A stretch of DNA of 21,485 bases, from assembly GCA_958354085.1 (NCBI GenBank), contig CATWUX010000024.1, forward strand, positions 1 through 21,485, written 5' to 3'. The notes beneath the pieces were generated by a model. That model did not search any database and was not told the origin of the DNA. It saw only the letters and a list, made by a program, of their open reading frames with translations. The DNA comes from an uncultured Oscillospiraceae bacterium (GTDB taxonomy: Bacteria; Bacillota; Clostridia; Oscillospirales; Acutalibacteraceae). The translations under genes were made by a program, and so were the position numbers. Below are positions 7,422 through 15,020 of the stretch, piece by piece. How positions within the stretch are numbered: the first letter of the stretch is position 1; every line of letters starts with the position of its first letter.

Positions 7422-7430
7422 TGCTATACT
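7422..7430 (+). promoter_or_regulatory. Extended -10 element before the DUF1624 gene
   Basis: TGCTATACT is an extended -10 (TGnTATACT) with no recognisable -35. Another TATACT follows at 7450-7455. Either could drive the plus-strand gene starting at 7506. Confidence 0.4.
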
Positions 7431-7505
7431 ATACTAATCATTTACAGGTTATACTAAAATCTGATCAAAAGCTTTCATCGATTTTAGCATTAGGAGGCGT
7501 TAATT

Positions 7506-8294
7506 TTGCAGACGGTACCTGCTGAGGAAAAGCCGCTGTCCGGCCGCATCCATTTTATGGACGAGGTGCGCGGCTTTGATTTGCTGCTCATGATCGCGTT
7601 TCACGCGTTTTATACAGCCGGTTGGCTGTTTGATCTCGCCTGGGGGCGGCAGCTGTTCCTCTTCTTCAACCCGGTCGCGCCCTTTTTCGCCGGGATCTTC
7701 ATTTTCCTGTGCGGCATCTCCTGCCGCTTGTCCCGCAGCAATTGGAAACGCGGCACGATTTTGCTGGGCATCGCAATCGGCGTATCCGTGTTTTTGTGGA
7801 TCTTCATGCGGGACGAGATGATCCGGTTTGGCATCCTGCACTTTCTCGCGGTCGCGATCCTGCTGTTTGCCGCGCTGCGGCCGCTGCTCGACCGTATTCC
7901 GCCGTGGGCGGGGATCGCCGCCTGCGCGGCGCTGATGCTGGTCACGTGGTGGCTGCCGCATGAGCAAGGCGGATTTTTCGGCATCCGCGGCCTGTTTGAG
8001 CTGCCGCTTCCCGCATCCATCCAATCCATCCCCTGGCTGTATCCGCTCGGTCTGGCGCGCGGCACCTCCGCGGATTATTTCCCGATCCTGCCGTGGATTT
8101 TCTGCTTTCTCGCCGGTTCGTTCGTCGGCGTGTGGGCAAAAAGCGGCCGCTTTCCGCGCTGGATGTACCGCTGCCATGCCCGGTGGCTGTCGTGGCTCGG
8201 CCGGCACACGCTGGTGATCTATGTGCTGCACCAGCCCATCTGCTATGCGCTGTGCGCCGCCGGCGTCTGGATCGCGGGATTGTTTACGCGGTAA
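7506..8294 (+). CDS. DUF1624 / HGSNAT-like membrane acyltransferase
   Basis: A 262-residue integral membrane protein with about seven hydrophobic segments. The N-terminal FMDEVRGFDLLLMIAFHAFY, with the D/E-x-x-RG turn and His33, is typical of the heparan-alpha-glucosaminide N-acetyltransferase-like family (DUF1624). These are thought to move acetyl groups across the membrane to sugars. The bacterial substrate is unknown; a cell-envelope glycan is a guess. A second conserved His lies in RFGILHFLAV (residue 112). The start is TTG 7506, supported by AGGAGG (7492-7497) with 8-base spacing; the next ATG (7558) has no site and would remove the conserved N-terminus. Confidence 0.82.
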   Translation: MQTVPAEEKPLSGRIHFMDEVRGFDLLLMIAFHAFYTAGWLFDLAWGRQLFLFFNPVAPFFAGIFIFLCGISCRLSRSNWKRGTILLGIAIGVSVFLWIFMRDEMIRFGILHFLAVAILLFAALRPLLDRIPPWAGIAACAALMLVTWWLPHEQGGFFGIRGLFELPLPASIQSIPWLYPLGLARGTSADYFPILPWIFCFLAGSFVGVWAKSGRFPRWMYRCHARWLSWLGRHTLVIYVLHQPICYALCAAGVWIAGLFTR

Positions 8295-8305
8295 TCGCAT
8301 CGGCA

Positions 8306-8330
8306 AACCGCGCGTGGCGATCGCGCGGTT
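8306..8330 (+). terminator. Stable hairpin after the DUF1624 gene
   Basis: AACCGCGCG (8306-8314) pairs perfectly with CGCGCGGTT (8322-8330) over a 7-base loop. No T tract follows, so it may be a weak or factor-assisted terminator, or an RNA-stabilising hairpin. Confidence 0.4.
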
Positions 8331-8384
8331 CCTCCGGCGCGGCACCTCTCTTTGACAAAGGCGCAGCGAGATTTCGATTTGCGG

Positions 8385-8413
8385 TTGAACGGTGCGCGTT
8401 TATATGGTACACT
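8385..8413 (+). promoter_or_regulatory. Candidate promoter of the DUF4349 gene
   Basis: TTGAAC (8385-8390), a 17-base spacer and TACACT (8408-8413), about 43 bases before the ATG at 8456. Both boxes are imperfect. Confidence 0.5.
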
Positions 8414-8455
8414 GGTTTTATGGAAACGGATTCTGACAGATCGGGAGGTTTTGCT

Positions 8456-9505
8456 ATGAAAACAAATTTCCGGCACACGTCCGGCGCGCTCCTTTCTCTG
8501 GCACTGACGTTCGCGTTTCTTCTGACCCTGCCCGCGTGCAGCGCCAAATCCGGCGGCAGCACGGTGCCCGAGGCGGCCAATCCCGGCTACGGCTATGACT
8601 CCAACGGTATGTTCACCAAAGACGATATTGCCGATGCAGCCGACAAGGAAACCGGCACGGCTGTCACCGACCGCAAGCTGATCGAGAGAATTTCTTTGTC
8701 GGTGCAAACCAAGGCGTTTCAGACGTTTGTGGACGAAACGACAGCAGAGATCGCCGCGCTGGGCGGCTATGTCGAGCAATCGGATATCAGCGGCGACAGC
8801 TATGACCGGCGGCAAAACCGTTCCGCCACGATTGTCGCCCGCATCCCCGCCGACAAATCCGCGGCTTTCACCGCGCGCGTCTCCTCGCTCGGCACGATCA
8901 CACACGAAAATAAAACGGTTTCGGACGTTACCCTGAACTACGCCGATACCCAAGCGCATATTACCGCGCTGCGCACCGAGGAAGCCAGCCTGCTGCGGCT
9001 GCTGGAGGCGGCGGAGTCGCTGTCCGATATTCTGACGGTGCAGGACCGGCTGACCAAGGTGCGCCAGCAGATCGAATCCTATGAATCCCAGCTGCGCACG
9101 ATGGAGAATCAGATCCTGTACAGCACGATCACGCTGTCGGTGCGCGAAGTCGACCGCGAGGCGGAAATCGTCAAAGAGCAGGGGCTGTGGGCGGAGATCG
9201 GCACCAACCTGAAAAACAATCTTTACGCCATCGGCTCGGCCGCGCGCGCGGTGTTCATCTGGTTCGTTTCCGCGCTGCCCTATCTGCTTTTGCTGAGCAT
9301 TGTTGTAATCCCGATTATCTATTTTGCGGTGATCCGTCCCGCCAAAAAACAGAAAGAAAGCGGCTCTGGCAGTCGCCGGCCGCCAAGCCTGACCAAACGC
9401 CGCCGGAGCAGCAGCCTTAACGCCTCGCCGTTTATTGGTGCGGCGGGAACGGCCGCCCATCGAATGACAGCAAAAATACCGAAAACACAGCAAAAAGCCG
9501 GTTGA
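8456..9505 (+). CDS. DUF4349 lipoprotein with C-terminal membrane anchor
   Basis: A 349-residue secreted protein. A lipoprotein signal peptide ends in LPAC with Cys28 as the lipidation site. A Gly/Asn-rich linker follows, then the DUF4349 domain (about residues 72-292), including LIERISLSVQT, GGYVEQSDISG and a coiled-coil region around 160-220 (LTVQDRLTKVRQQIESYESQ). One membrane helix lies at about 264-293. Function unknown; members are usually extracytoplasmic. ATG 8456 follows GGGAGG at 8 bases. The tail after residue 300 is Ser/Arg-rich and low-complexity. A one-base shift in the A6 run near 9344 would instead end the protein at 9420, and the annotated stop lies inside the terminator stem, so the last 50 residues are doubtful. 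Confidence 0.8.
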   Translation: MKTNFRHTSGALLSLALTFAFLLTLPACSAKSGGSTVPEAANPGYGYDSNGMFTKDDIADAADKETGTAVTDRKLIERISLSVQTKAFQTFVDETTAEIAALGGYVEQSDISGDSYDRRQNRSATIVARIPADKSAAFTARVSSLGTITHENKTVSDVTLNYADTQAHITALRTEEASLLRLLEAAESLSDILTVQDRLTKVRQQIESYESQLRTMENQILYSTITLSVREVDREAEIVKEQGLWAEIGTNLKNNLYAIGSAARAVFIWFVSALPYLLLLSIVVIPIIYFAVIRPAKKQKESGSGSRRPPSLTKRRRSSSLNASPFIGAAGTAAHRMTAKIPKTQQKAG

Positions 9506-9535
9506 GGAGGCGTATCTCCCCAACCGGCTTTTTTC
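9492..9535. terminator. Bidirectional terminator between DUF4349 gene and queT
   Basis: The stem AAGCCGGTTG/CAACCGGCTT (9495-9504 with 9521-9530) has an inner GGAG/CTCC pair. It is flanked by A5 on the left and T6 on the right, so it can end both convergent transcripts. Confidence 0.9.
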
Positions 9536-9536
9536 T

Positions 9537-10070
9537 TTATTTGAATATCCGGTTAGCAGCGCCGGTGCGTTCCAGCGCCGTGTACAGCAGCAATCCGCCG
9601 ACCGTGCAGGCGCCAAGCTGGCCGAGTGCGATCTGCGCGCCGAACAGTGCAAACAGCGGCCAATCCCAACCGCCGCCCAAAACCACCGTCAGCTCCGCGC
9701 CGATGATCAACGCGTTGAACAGCACCGGAGGCAGCGTGGCGAGCACCGGCAGTCCTTTGAAGCGGATATGCCGCCACCGGTAGGTGAGCACCGCAGCCGC
9801 CAGCGTCGCCAGCGGGCCGATCAGCACATCCCATGCCCCGGCTGTGTTCACCCCCATCGCCAGTCCCAGCAGGTTGGACAGCGCACAGCCGACCGCGAGG
9901 CCGGGGATCGCCGCCGGCGTAAACACCGGCAAAACCGTGAGCAGCTCCGACACGCGAAGCTGCACTCCGCCGAACGCGGCGGGCGCGATGGCGACCGTGA
10001 GCACCGTATACATGGCGGCGATCAAGCCGCCCTGCGTTAAAGCACGCAGCGCTTTTCCGTTTGTTTGCAT
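9537..10070 (-). CDS. queT: QueT-family queuosine-precursor transporter (ECF S component)
   Basis: A 177-residue membrane protein with about six hydrophobic segments. The features LTQGGLIAAMYTVLTVAIAP, GGVQLRVSELLTVLPVF, the following PGLAVGCALSNLL, and FNALIIGAELTVVLGG are typical of QueT. This is the substrate-binding subunit that works with an energy-coupling factor module to import preQ1/preQ0-type precursors of tRNA queuosine. No ECF ATPase genes are adjacent, as usual for group II S components. ATG 10070 is preceded at 10 bases by AAAGG. The leader contains a preQ1-riboswitch-like pseudoknot, which supports the substrate. Confidence 0.9.
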   Translation of the reverse strand: MQTNGKALRALTQGGLIAAMYTVLTVAIAPAAFGGVQLRVSELLTVLPVFTPAAIPGLAVGCALSNLLGLAMGVNTAGAWDVLIGPLATLAAAVLTYRWRHIRFKGLPVLATLPPVLFNALIIGAELTVVLGGGWDWPLFALFGAQIALGQLGACTVGGLLLYTALERTGAANRIFK

Positions 10071-10085
10071 AAGCGAACAACCTTT

Positions 10086-10126
10086 CCATAGTTTTGTTTT
10101 CGGTCAGGATGGTTTCGAACTGACCG
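10086..10126 (-). promoter_or_regulatory. Candidate preQ1 riboswitch (H-type pseudoknot)
   Basis: On the minus strand a 7-bp stem CGGTCAG/CTGACCG (10120-10126 with 10101-10107) encloses a 12-base loop TTCGAAACCATC. It is followed by an A-rich tail (GAAAACAAAAC region) and ATGG (10086-10089), which can pair with CCAT in the loop (10109-10112). A stem, a pyrimidine next to the 3' strand, an A-rich third loop and a second short helix touching the ribosome site (AAAGG, 10081-10085) is the layout of the small preQ1-I aptamers. P1 is longer and loop 2 shorter than in described members, so this is a candidate only. The queT context raises confidence. Confidence 0.5.
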
Positions 10127-10149
10127 CGGCTATATTGCCGCCACCGGTT

Positions 10150-10178
10150 ACTATACACGATCCCCGCCGACCTGTCAA
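10150..10178 (-). promoter_or_regulatory. Promoter of queT
   Basis: TTGACA (10173-10178), 17 bases, TATAGT (10150-10155) on the minus strand. The -35 box overlaps the TGA stop of the upstream gene and sits in the loop of the 10159-10190 hairpin. Confidence 0.8.
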
Positions 10179-10190
10179 TCGGCGGGGATC
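10159..10190 (-). terminator. Perfect hairpin at the 3' end of the upstream gene, overlapping the queT promoter
   Basis: GATCCCCGCCGA (10159-10170) and TCGGCGGGGATC (10179-10190) form a 12-bp stem with an 8-base loop. No T tract follows on either strand, so its role as a terminator is uncertain. It overlaps the last codons and stop of the 10175-10924 gene. Confidence 0.4.
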
Positions 10191-10924
10191 ATTTCTATGG
10201 GAATTTCATATAAATAGGCGTTTCCGCGCTTTCCTGTTCGTTGTATCGAACCGATTTTATACATTGTGTTGACGATAAATCCCGCCTGCTGCCGGGTTAC
10301 GCGCCCGCAGCGGGCAACGTCTGCGGTTGTGAACGGAGAGGGCAGCGTTTCGGGCAGCAGGCGGGCATAGTCCGCCGCCGTGCGCAGCGTACACGTCTCC
10401 CCCACGGCGGTCGGGATGCGCTCCAGCCGATGCGAGCCTTTTTTGCCGTCGCGGCTCCAGCCGTCCAGCAGCCGGTAATCGTCGGTGTCCACCATCACCA
10501 GCACCACCGTCAGGTGCGGATGCCCGATGCGCTCCGCGATCCAGCGCAGCTCTCCGAATGCGTCCAGCAGCTTGCCGGTTTTGGGCGATTTGCGCGGCGG
10601 CGTGGTCTCGCCGCTGTCCGGCTGCACCCAAAATAAGCGCTTGTGCCGCGTGACGGGATAGACAACGGTGACGTCCCAGTCCGGCAGCAACCGTTCCAGT
10701 TTTTTGTTCAGCGCGTAAAAGCCGCGCGTCTGGATTTCGGTGATGCGCTCGCCGTCGAACACGTCCGCGACCAGCCGCCCGACGCGCTGCTCATGATGCG
10801 CTTCGTCCGCATCCGCCCAGAATTTGAAAACGGCATGCAGGCTGCGCTCCCGCAGCGTACCGATGCCGTCGCGCTGCTGCAGCCGCAGCATTCCCGCCAG
10901 TCGGGCGGCGTCAAAATCCTGCAA
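10175..10924 (-). CDS. Conserved protein with nuclease-like EIQ motif and winged helix
   Basis: I do not recognise a named family with certainty; similar proteins of unknown function occur in Clostridia. The N-terminal part (residues ~20-100) reads GIGTLRERSLHAVFKFW, later HEQRVGRLVADVFDGERI and TEIQTRGF. Asp54 followed by E63-I-Q65 resembles a PD-(D/E)xK nuclease core with Gln in place of Lys; this is inference. The middle (~100-175) has KSPKTGKLLDAF and LDGWSRDGKKGSHRLERIP. Residues ~196-241 look like a winged helix (FTTADVARCGRVTRQQAGFI). The start is TTG 10924 with AGGAGG at 7-8 bases. It follows the EamA gene by 37 bases. Confidence 0.7.
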   Translation of the reverse strand: MQDFDAARLAGMLRLQQRDGIGTLRERSLHAVFKFWADADEAHHEQRVGRLVADVFDGERITEIQTRGFYALNKKLERLLPDWDVTVVYPVTRHKRLFWVQPDSGETTPPRKSPKTGKLLDAFGELRWIAERIGHPHLTVVLVMVDTDDYRLLDGWSRDGKKGSHRLERIPTAVGETCTLRTAADYARLLPETLPSPFTTADVARCGRVTRQQAGFIVNTMYKIGSIQRTGKRGNAYLYEIPIEMIPAD

Positions 10925-10961
10925 ATCGGTTCCTCCTGTTCCGCGCAGAGCCCGCCGCTTT

Positions 10962-11840
10962 TTATGCCGGCACCAGCAGTAATAAGGTGCCGCCGGTGAG
11001 AAGCGCCAGTCCGATCGCCGCTTTTTTGGACAGCCGCTCCTTCAGCCAGACGGCGGCAAACGCCACGGTCACCAGGATGCTCAGCTTGTCGATGGGCGCG
11101 ACCACGCTGGCGGGGCCATCCTGCAGCGCGCGATAGTAGCACAGCCACGACAGGCCGGTCGTCGTGCCGGACAACAGCAAAAACAGCCAACTGCGGCGGT
11201 CGATCGCCCCAAGCTGCCGCTGCTTTCCTCCCGCAAATACCAGCAGCCACGCGATCACGAACACAACCAGTGTGCGAATCGCGGTGCCGAGATTGGATTC
11301 GACGCCCTGAATGCCGATTTTTCCGAGGATCGACGTCAGGCTGGCAAACACGGCCGACAGCACGGCATACAGCAGCCACCGCTTATTGCCGGCAGGCGCG
11401 GACGGCGCGTGCGGCACAGCGGACGGCGGCGTCAGCATCGCCGCCGTACCCACGGCGATCGCCGCCATTCCTGCCAGCTTCCAGCCGGTGACCGGCTCGC
11501 CCAGCCAAAGAAAGGCGATCAGCATGGTGAGCAGCGTGCTGGATTTGTCTATCGGCGTGACCTTGTTCACATCGCCCAGCTGCAGCGCCTTGCAATAGCA
11601 TAGCCACGACAAGCCGGTCGCCGCGCCGGACAGGCACAGAAACAGCCATGTTTTCGGTTGGAGGGCGGCAAGGCCGGTATGGGAGCCGATCAACAGCACC
11701 AGCAGCCACGAAAACGCCAGCACGACGGTCGTGCGAATGGCCGTCGCCAGTGTAGAATCGGTATTTTTTACGCCGATTTTCGTCAGGATTGCTGTCAGCC
11801 CCGCGAACACCGCGGAACCGGCGGCAAATAGAATCCACAT
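10962..11840 (-). CDS. EamA/DMT-family transporter
   Basis: A membrane protein of about 292 residues with ten predicted helices in two EamA repeats. The halves are strikingly alike: TAILTKIGV..TLATAIRT versus TSILGKIGI..NLGTAIRT, and SGAATGLSWLCYCKALQ versus SGTTTGLSWLCYYRALQ, each followed by a PIDK motif. Members export or import metabolites; the substrate cannot be inferred. ATG 11840 is preferred over ATG 11846 because the AGAGG site (11849-11853) is 8 bases from the former and only 2 from the latter. Probably co-transcribed with the downstream EIQ-motif gene. Confidence 0.88.
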   Translation of the reverse strand: MWILFAAGSAVFAGLTAILTKIGVKNTDSTLATAIRTTVVLAFSWLLVLLIGSHTGLAALQPKTWLFLCLSGAATGLSWLCYCKALQLGDVNKVTPIDKSSTLLTMLIAFLWLGEPVTGWKLAGMAAIAVGTAAMLTPPSAVPHAPSAPAGNKRWLLYAVLSAVFASLTSILGKIGIQGVESNLGTAIRTLVVFVIAWLLVFAGGKQRQLGAIDRRSWLFLLLSGTTTGLSWLCYYRALQDGPASVVAPIDKLSILVTVAFAAVWLKERLSKKAAIGLALLTGGTLLLLVPA

Positions 11841-11900
11841 CTTCATCGCCTCTTACACTTTTCCACAAGCGCAGCCGCGCCGGTGGAAAGTCTGCGCGGC

Positions 11901-12647
11901 CTATCGCCGCTCAAAGGTCAGGCAGGCGTCAAAGCAGGCGCCGCGGTCAAGCGTACCGCTGACATAGGCGGTATGCTCCTGCTCCAACGCGGTGATTGCC
12001 AGCGTTTCGCCCTCCAGCGCCTCCTGGCGATAGGTGATGGCAAAACCGGTGATGCGCTTGTCCGCCAGACCGCCCGGAACGAAATCGCAAAGAATATCCG
12101 CATAATTCGTGTTGTTCAGGTGATCGTTCCAGTCGGTATCCGACCAGCGCACGGTGCGTGTGCCGACCGCCGGCATATTTTCGGGCACCGGAAATTTGCC
12201 GGGCAGCGGGCAGCAGGTGGTATGCGCCGGATTTTCCGGTACGCCGAACGGTTCAAAGGCGCTCGGCCGCAGCAGCTTGTGCGTCTGCACGTCCACCAGC
12301 GCCATGGCCGAGACGCTCTCGATCAGCGGCTCGCCCTGCGCATCGGTAAAGGTATAGCAGCGAAAAAAGCGGGAGCCTTTTGTGCCCTGATGCCAAGTGC
12401 ACAGCCGCACCGGCTCGTCGATTTCCGGCGCGCGGTGGATGATACTGCGCGTGTGCGTGAGCAAAAACGCCAGCCCGTGCCGATACAGCTCCGCGTAGGT
12501 TAAACCGGCCTCGCCAAGGTGCCGCTCCCCTGCCTCCTGCTGCAATTTCAATTGATTGGACGGGCGCAGCAAGCGCCCGCGTCCCGCGTCATAGGTTGTG
12601 ATCTTGAAATCCCACGTGTGGTCGGGTTTCACCGGATATACCGCCAT
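11901..12647 (-). CDS. Acyl-ACP thioesterase (FatA/FatB type)
   Basis: A 248-residue double hot-dog enzyme that hydrolyses acyl-ACP to free fatty acid. The N-terminal hot dog includes the helix NQLKLQQEAGERHL and WHQGTKGSRFFRCYTF. The C-terminal hot dog has RWSDTDWNDHLNNTNYADIL, where Asp172, Asn174 and His176 reproduce the D-x-N-x-H catalytic spacing of plant FatB. Glu209 in TYRQEA is near the expected fourth residue. ATG 12647 follows AAGGAG. About 60 bases separate it from the EamA gene. In Clostridia such enzymes are common as stand-alone lipid genes. Confidence 0.9.
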   Translation of the reverse strand: MAVYPVKPDHTWDFKITTYDAGRGRLLRPSNQLKLQQEAGERHLGEAGLTYAELYRHGLAFLLTHTRSIIHRAPEIDEPVRLCTWHQGTKGSRFFRCYTFTDAQGEPLIESVSAMALVDVQTHKLLRPSAFEPFGVPENPAHTTCCPLPGKFPVPENMPAVGTRTVRWSDTDWNDHLNNTNYADILCDFVPGGLADKRITGFAITYRQEALEGETLAITALEQEHTAYVSGTLDRGACFDACLTFERR

Positions 12648-12699
12648 AAAAATCTCCTTAATGTAAATCTATCCGATTGATATACGATAAGTAAATTAC

Positions 12700-12728
12700 A
12701 AAGGCTGCCGCACAATGCAGCAGCCTTT
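12700..12728 (-). terminator. Probable terminator of serS
   Basis: AAAGGCTGC (12700-12708) pairs with GCAGCCTTT (12720-12728). The stem is followed on the minus strand by TTTGTAATTT, a broken T tract. It lies 12 bases past the serS stop. Confidence 0.6.
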
Positions 12729-12740
12729 GGCAAAATCCGT

Positions 12741-14012
12741 TTAGCGGATGACGTCCACGCCCATATACGGACGCAGCACTTCGGGAACCGTCACGGAGCC
12801 GTCCGCATTCTGATAGTTTTCGAGGATCGCGGCGACCGTGCGGCCGATGGCGACACCGGAGCCATTCAAAGTATGCACGAGCTGCGCCTTATCCTTGGCA
12901 TCCTTCTTAAAGCGGATTGCCGCGCGGCGCGCCTGATAATCTTCAAAATTGGAGCAGCTGGAAATCTCCACATACCGGCCGTAAGACGGCATCCACACCT
13001 CAATGTCATACGTTTTGGCGCTGGAGAAGCCGAGGTCGCCGCTGGACAGCGTTACGACACGATACGGCAGCCCCAGCAGCTGCAGCACGCGTTCGGCGTC
13101 CGCCGTCAGCTTTTCCAGCTCCTCGTAGCTGGTCGCCGGGTCGGCAAACTTGACCAGCTCGACCTTATTGAACTGATGCTGACGGATCAGACCGCGGGTA
13201 TCGCGGCCGGCGCTGCCCGCTTCGGCGCGGAAGCACGCGGAATAGGCGCAGTATTTCAGAGGCAGCTGGTTGCCGTCCAGGATCTCGTCGCGGTGCATAT
13301 TGGTCACCGGCACCTCGGCGGTCGGGATCAGGAAATAATCCACATTGCTCAGCTTGAACGCGTCCTCCTCAAATTTCGGCAGTTGGCCGGTGCCGGTCAT
13401 GGACGCACGGTTGACCATAAACGGCGGGAACACCTCGGTATACCCGTGCTCCGTGTGGGTGTTGAGGAAGAAGTTGATAATGGAGCGCTCCAAACGGGCG
13501 CCCAGCCCTTTATAGAAATGGAAACGCGCACCGGTCACCTTGGCGGCAGTTTCCGGATCGAGGATTCCCAGCTTCGCGCCGAGATCCCAGTGCGCCTGCG
13601 GCTCGAAATCGAACTTGGTCGGTTCGCCCCAGTGGCGCATATCCTGATTGTCGGTGTCATCCTTGCCGTACGGCACGCTCTCGTGCGGGATATTGGGGAT
13701 GGACAACAGCAGGTTGCGCTGTTCGGTCTCCATATCCGCCAGCTTCGCGCTGAGTGCTTTTCCTTCGTCGGCCAGCGCCTTCATGCGCTCCATGATGGCG
13801 GATACGTCGCCGCCTTCTTTTTTGATGCGCGGGATGTCCTTGCTGGCGGCGTTCTGCTCCGCCTTCAACGCATCCGCACGCGCGTTGACCTCGCGGCGCT
13901 CCGCGTCGATCGCCAGCAGGCGGTCGATCTGCGCGTCCATATCCTTGTTGCGCTTACGCATCGCCTGTTTTACAAACTCCGGATTTTCACGTATAACTTT
14001 GATGTCCAACAT
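12741..14012 (-). CDS. serS: Serine-tRNA ligase
   Basis: A class II synthetase charging tRNA-Ser. At 423 residues it has the N-terminal antiparallel coiled-coil arm that grips the tRNA long variable loop (about residues 25-105, rich in Ala/Glu/Lys). Motif 2 is around CAYSACFRAEAGSAGRDTRG, and QHQFNKVELVKF lies just after it. Motif 3 is in LNGSGVAIGRTVAAILENYQ. The start MLDIKVIRENPEFVKQAMRK is canonical; AAGGAAG precedes ATG 14012. It follows parB by 97 bases. I see no T-box leader in that gap. Confidence 0.97.
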   Translation of the reverse strand: MLDIKVIRENPEFVKQAMRKRNKDMDAQIDRLLAIDAERREVNARADALKAEQNAASKDIPRIKKEGGDVSAIMERMKALADEGKALSAKLADMETEQRNLLLSIPNIPHESVPYGKDDTDNQDMRHWGEPTKFDFEPQAHWDLGAKLGILDPETAAKVTGARFHFYKGLGARLERSIINFFLNTHTEHGYTEVFPPFMVNRASMTGTGQLPKFEEDAFKLSNVDYFLIPTAEVPVTNMHRDEILDGNQLPLKYCAYSACFRAEAGSAGRDTRGLIRQHQFNKVELVKFADPATSYEELEKLTADAERVLQLLGLPYRVVTLSSGDLGFSSAKTYDIEVWMPSYGRYVEISSCSNFEDYQARRAAIRFKKDAKDKAQLVHTLNGSGVAIGRTVAAILENYQNADGSVTVPEVLRPYMGVDVIR

Positions 14013-14109
14013 GGTTTAAAACTTCCTTTCGTATCGGTGAAGCCATCGGGTTTCCGACGGTTCGCATTTCAATTATTCCCTTATGAAAAGTGGATATTGC
14101 AGCAGGCGA

Positions 14110-14976
14110 TTACTCCTCCGGCGACAGCCGGTTTGCCAGCTCACGCAGATCCTCGTTGTCATAAAACTCGATCTGCAGCGTACCGCCCTTGCGGCCTTGC
14201 AAGACTTTCACGCGCCGGCCCATTTGCTCGGTGAGCGCCAGCTCGACCTCGTCCAGAAAACTCGCGCGGGCAAACGGCTTAGCCGGTGCGGCGGTGCCGC
14301 CGTTCGCCGCCTTCTGCGCCAGCTTTGCCATTTTCTCCAGATCGCGTACCGACGCGCCGCCGTTCGCCGCTTTTTGTGCCGCGTCCAGCTGCGCCTGTGC
14401 CGTCGGGAAAGCCAGCAGCGCCCGCGCATGACCGGCAGACAGCTGCCCGGCGCTCACCATGCGGCTGACCTCCTCCGGCAAATTCAGCAGCCGCAGCGCG
14501 TTTGCCACCGCCGGGCGGGATTTGTTCACCGCCTGCGCGGTCGCCTCCTGCGTCAGCCCGTAGGTCTCCATAAGGGTGCGGTAGCCCAGTGCTTCCTCCA
14601 TCGGATTGAGATCCTCGCGCTGGAGGTTTTCAATCAGCGCCAGCTCCGCGGCCTCGCGGTCGGTCATCTCCCGAATGACGACCGGCACCTCGGTCAGGCC
14701 CGCCAACCGGGACGCCCGCCAGCGGCGCTCACCCGCGACCAGCTGATAACTGCCGTCCGCCATCGGACGCACCAGCAGCGGCTGCAAAACGCCGTGCTGT
14801 GCAATGGACTGGGACAGCTCCGCCAGCGACGCATCGTCAAAGTTTTTGCGCGGCTGCGCGCGGTTGGGTTCGATGTCGGTGATTTTCAGGGAGATGGTTT
14901 TCCCCTGATCCTCCACCGCGTTTTCGGCAAACAGCGCCTCCAGCCCCTTGCCTAATCCGCCTTTTTTGCTTGCCAT
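14110..14976 (-). CDS. parB: Chromosome-partitioning protein ParB (Spo0J)
   Basis: A CTP-dependent DNA clamp that loads at parS and organises the origin region with ParA and SMC. The 288 residues start with the basic MASKKGGLGKGLEALF, which stimulates ParA. The CTP-binding motif GERRWRA is at 82-88 and ENLQRED at 116-122. The parS-recognising helix-turn-helix is around 140-165, and the dimerisation domain lies at the C-terminus. The linker contains QKAANGG twice (201-207 and 221-227), a recent-looking duplication at DNA level. ATG 14976 lies 44 bases after the parA stop. Two parS sites are found upstream of parA. Confidence 0.96.
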   Translation of the reverse strand: MASKKGGLGKGLEALFAENAVEDQGKTISLKITDIEPNRAQPRKNFDDASLAELSQSIAQHGVLQPLLVRPMADGSYQLVAGERRWRASRLAGLTEVPVVIREMTDREAAELALIENLQREDLNPMEEALGYRTLMETYGLTQEATAQAVNKSRPAVANALRLLNLPEEVSRMVSAGQLSAGHARALLAFPTAQAQLDAAQKAANGGASVRDLEKMAKLAQKAANGGTAAPAKPFARASFLDEVELALTEQMGRRVKVLQGRKGGTLQIEFYDNEDLRELANRLSPEE

Positions 14977-15020
14977 ATTGTGAGGATGCCTCCTTATTCA
15001 TACGCTTGTCGTTCGTCGTT

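Noticed and set aside
8243..9652. Long minus-strand open frame opposite the DUF4349 gene
   Set aside because: Crosses two genes and a bidirectional terminator; Arg/Gly-rich shadow product.
10086..10126. Ordinary terminator or attenuator hairpin in the queT leader
   Set aside because: The stem is followed by an A-rich tail, not T, and a second helix with the loop is available.
14013..14109. T-box leader for serS
   Set aside because: Only 97 bases, with a single wobble hairpin (CCGTCGG/CCGATGG) and no T-box sequence or terminator/antiterminator pair.
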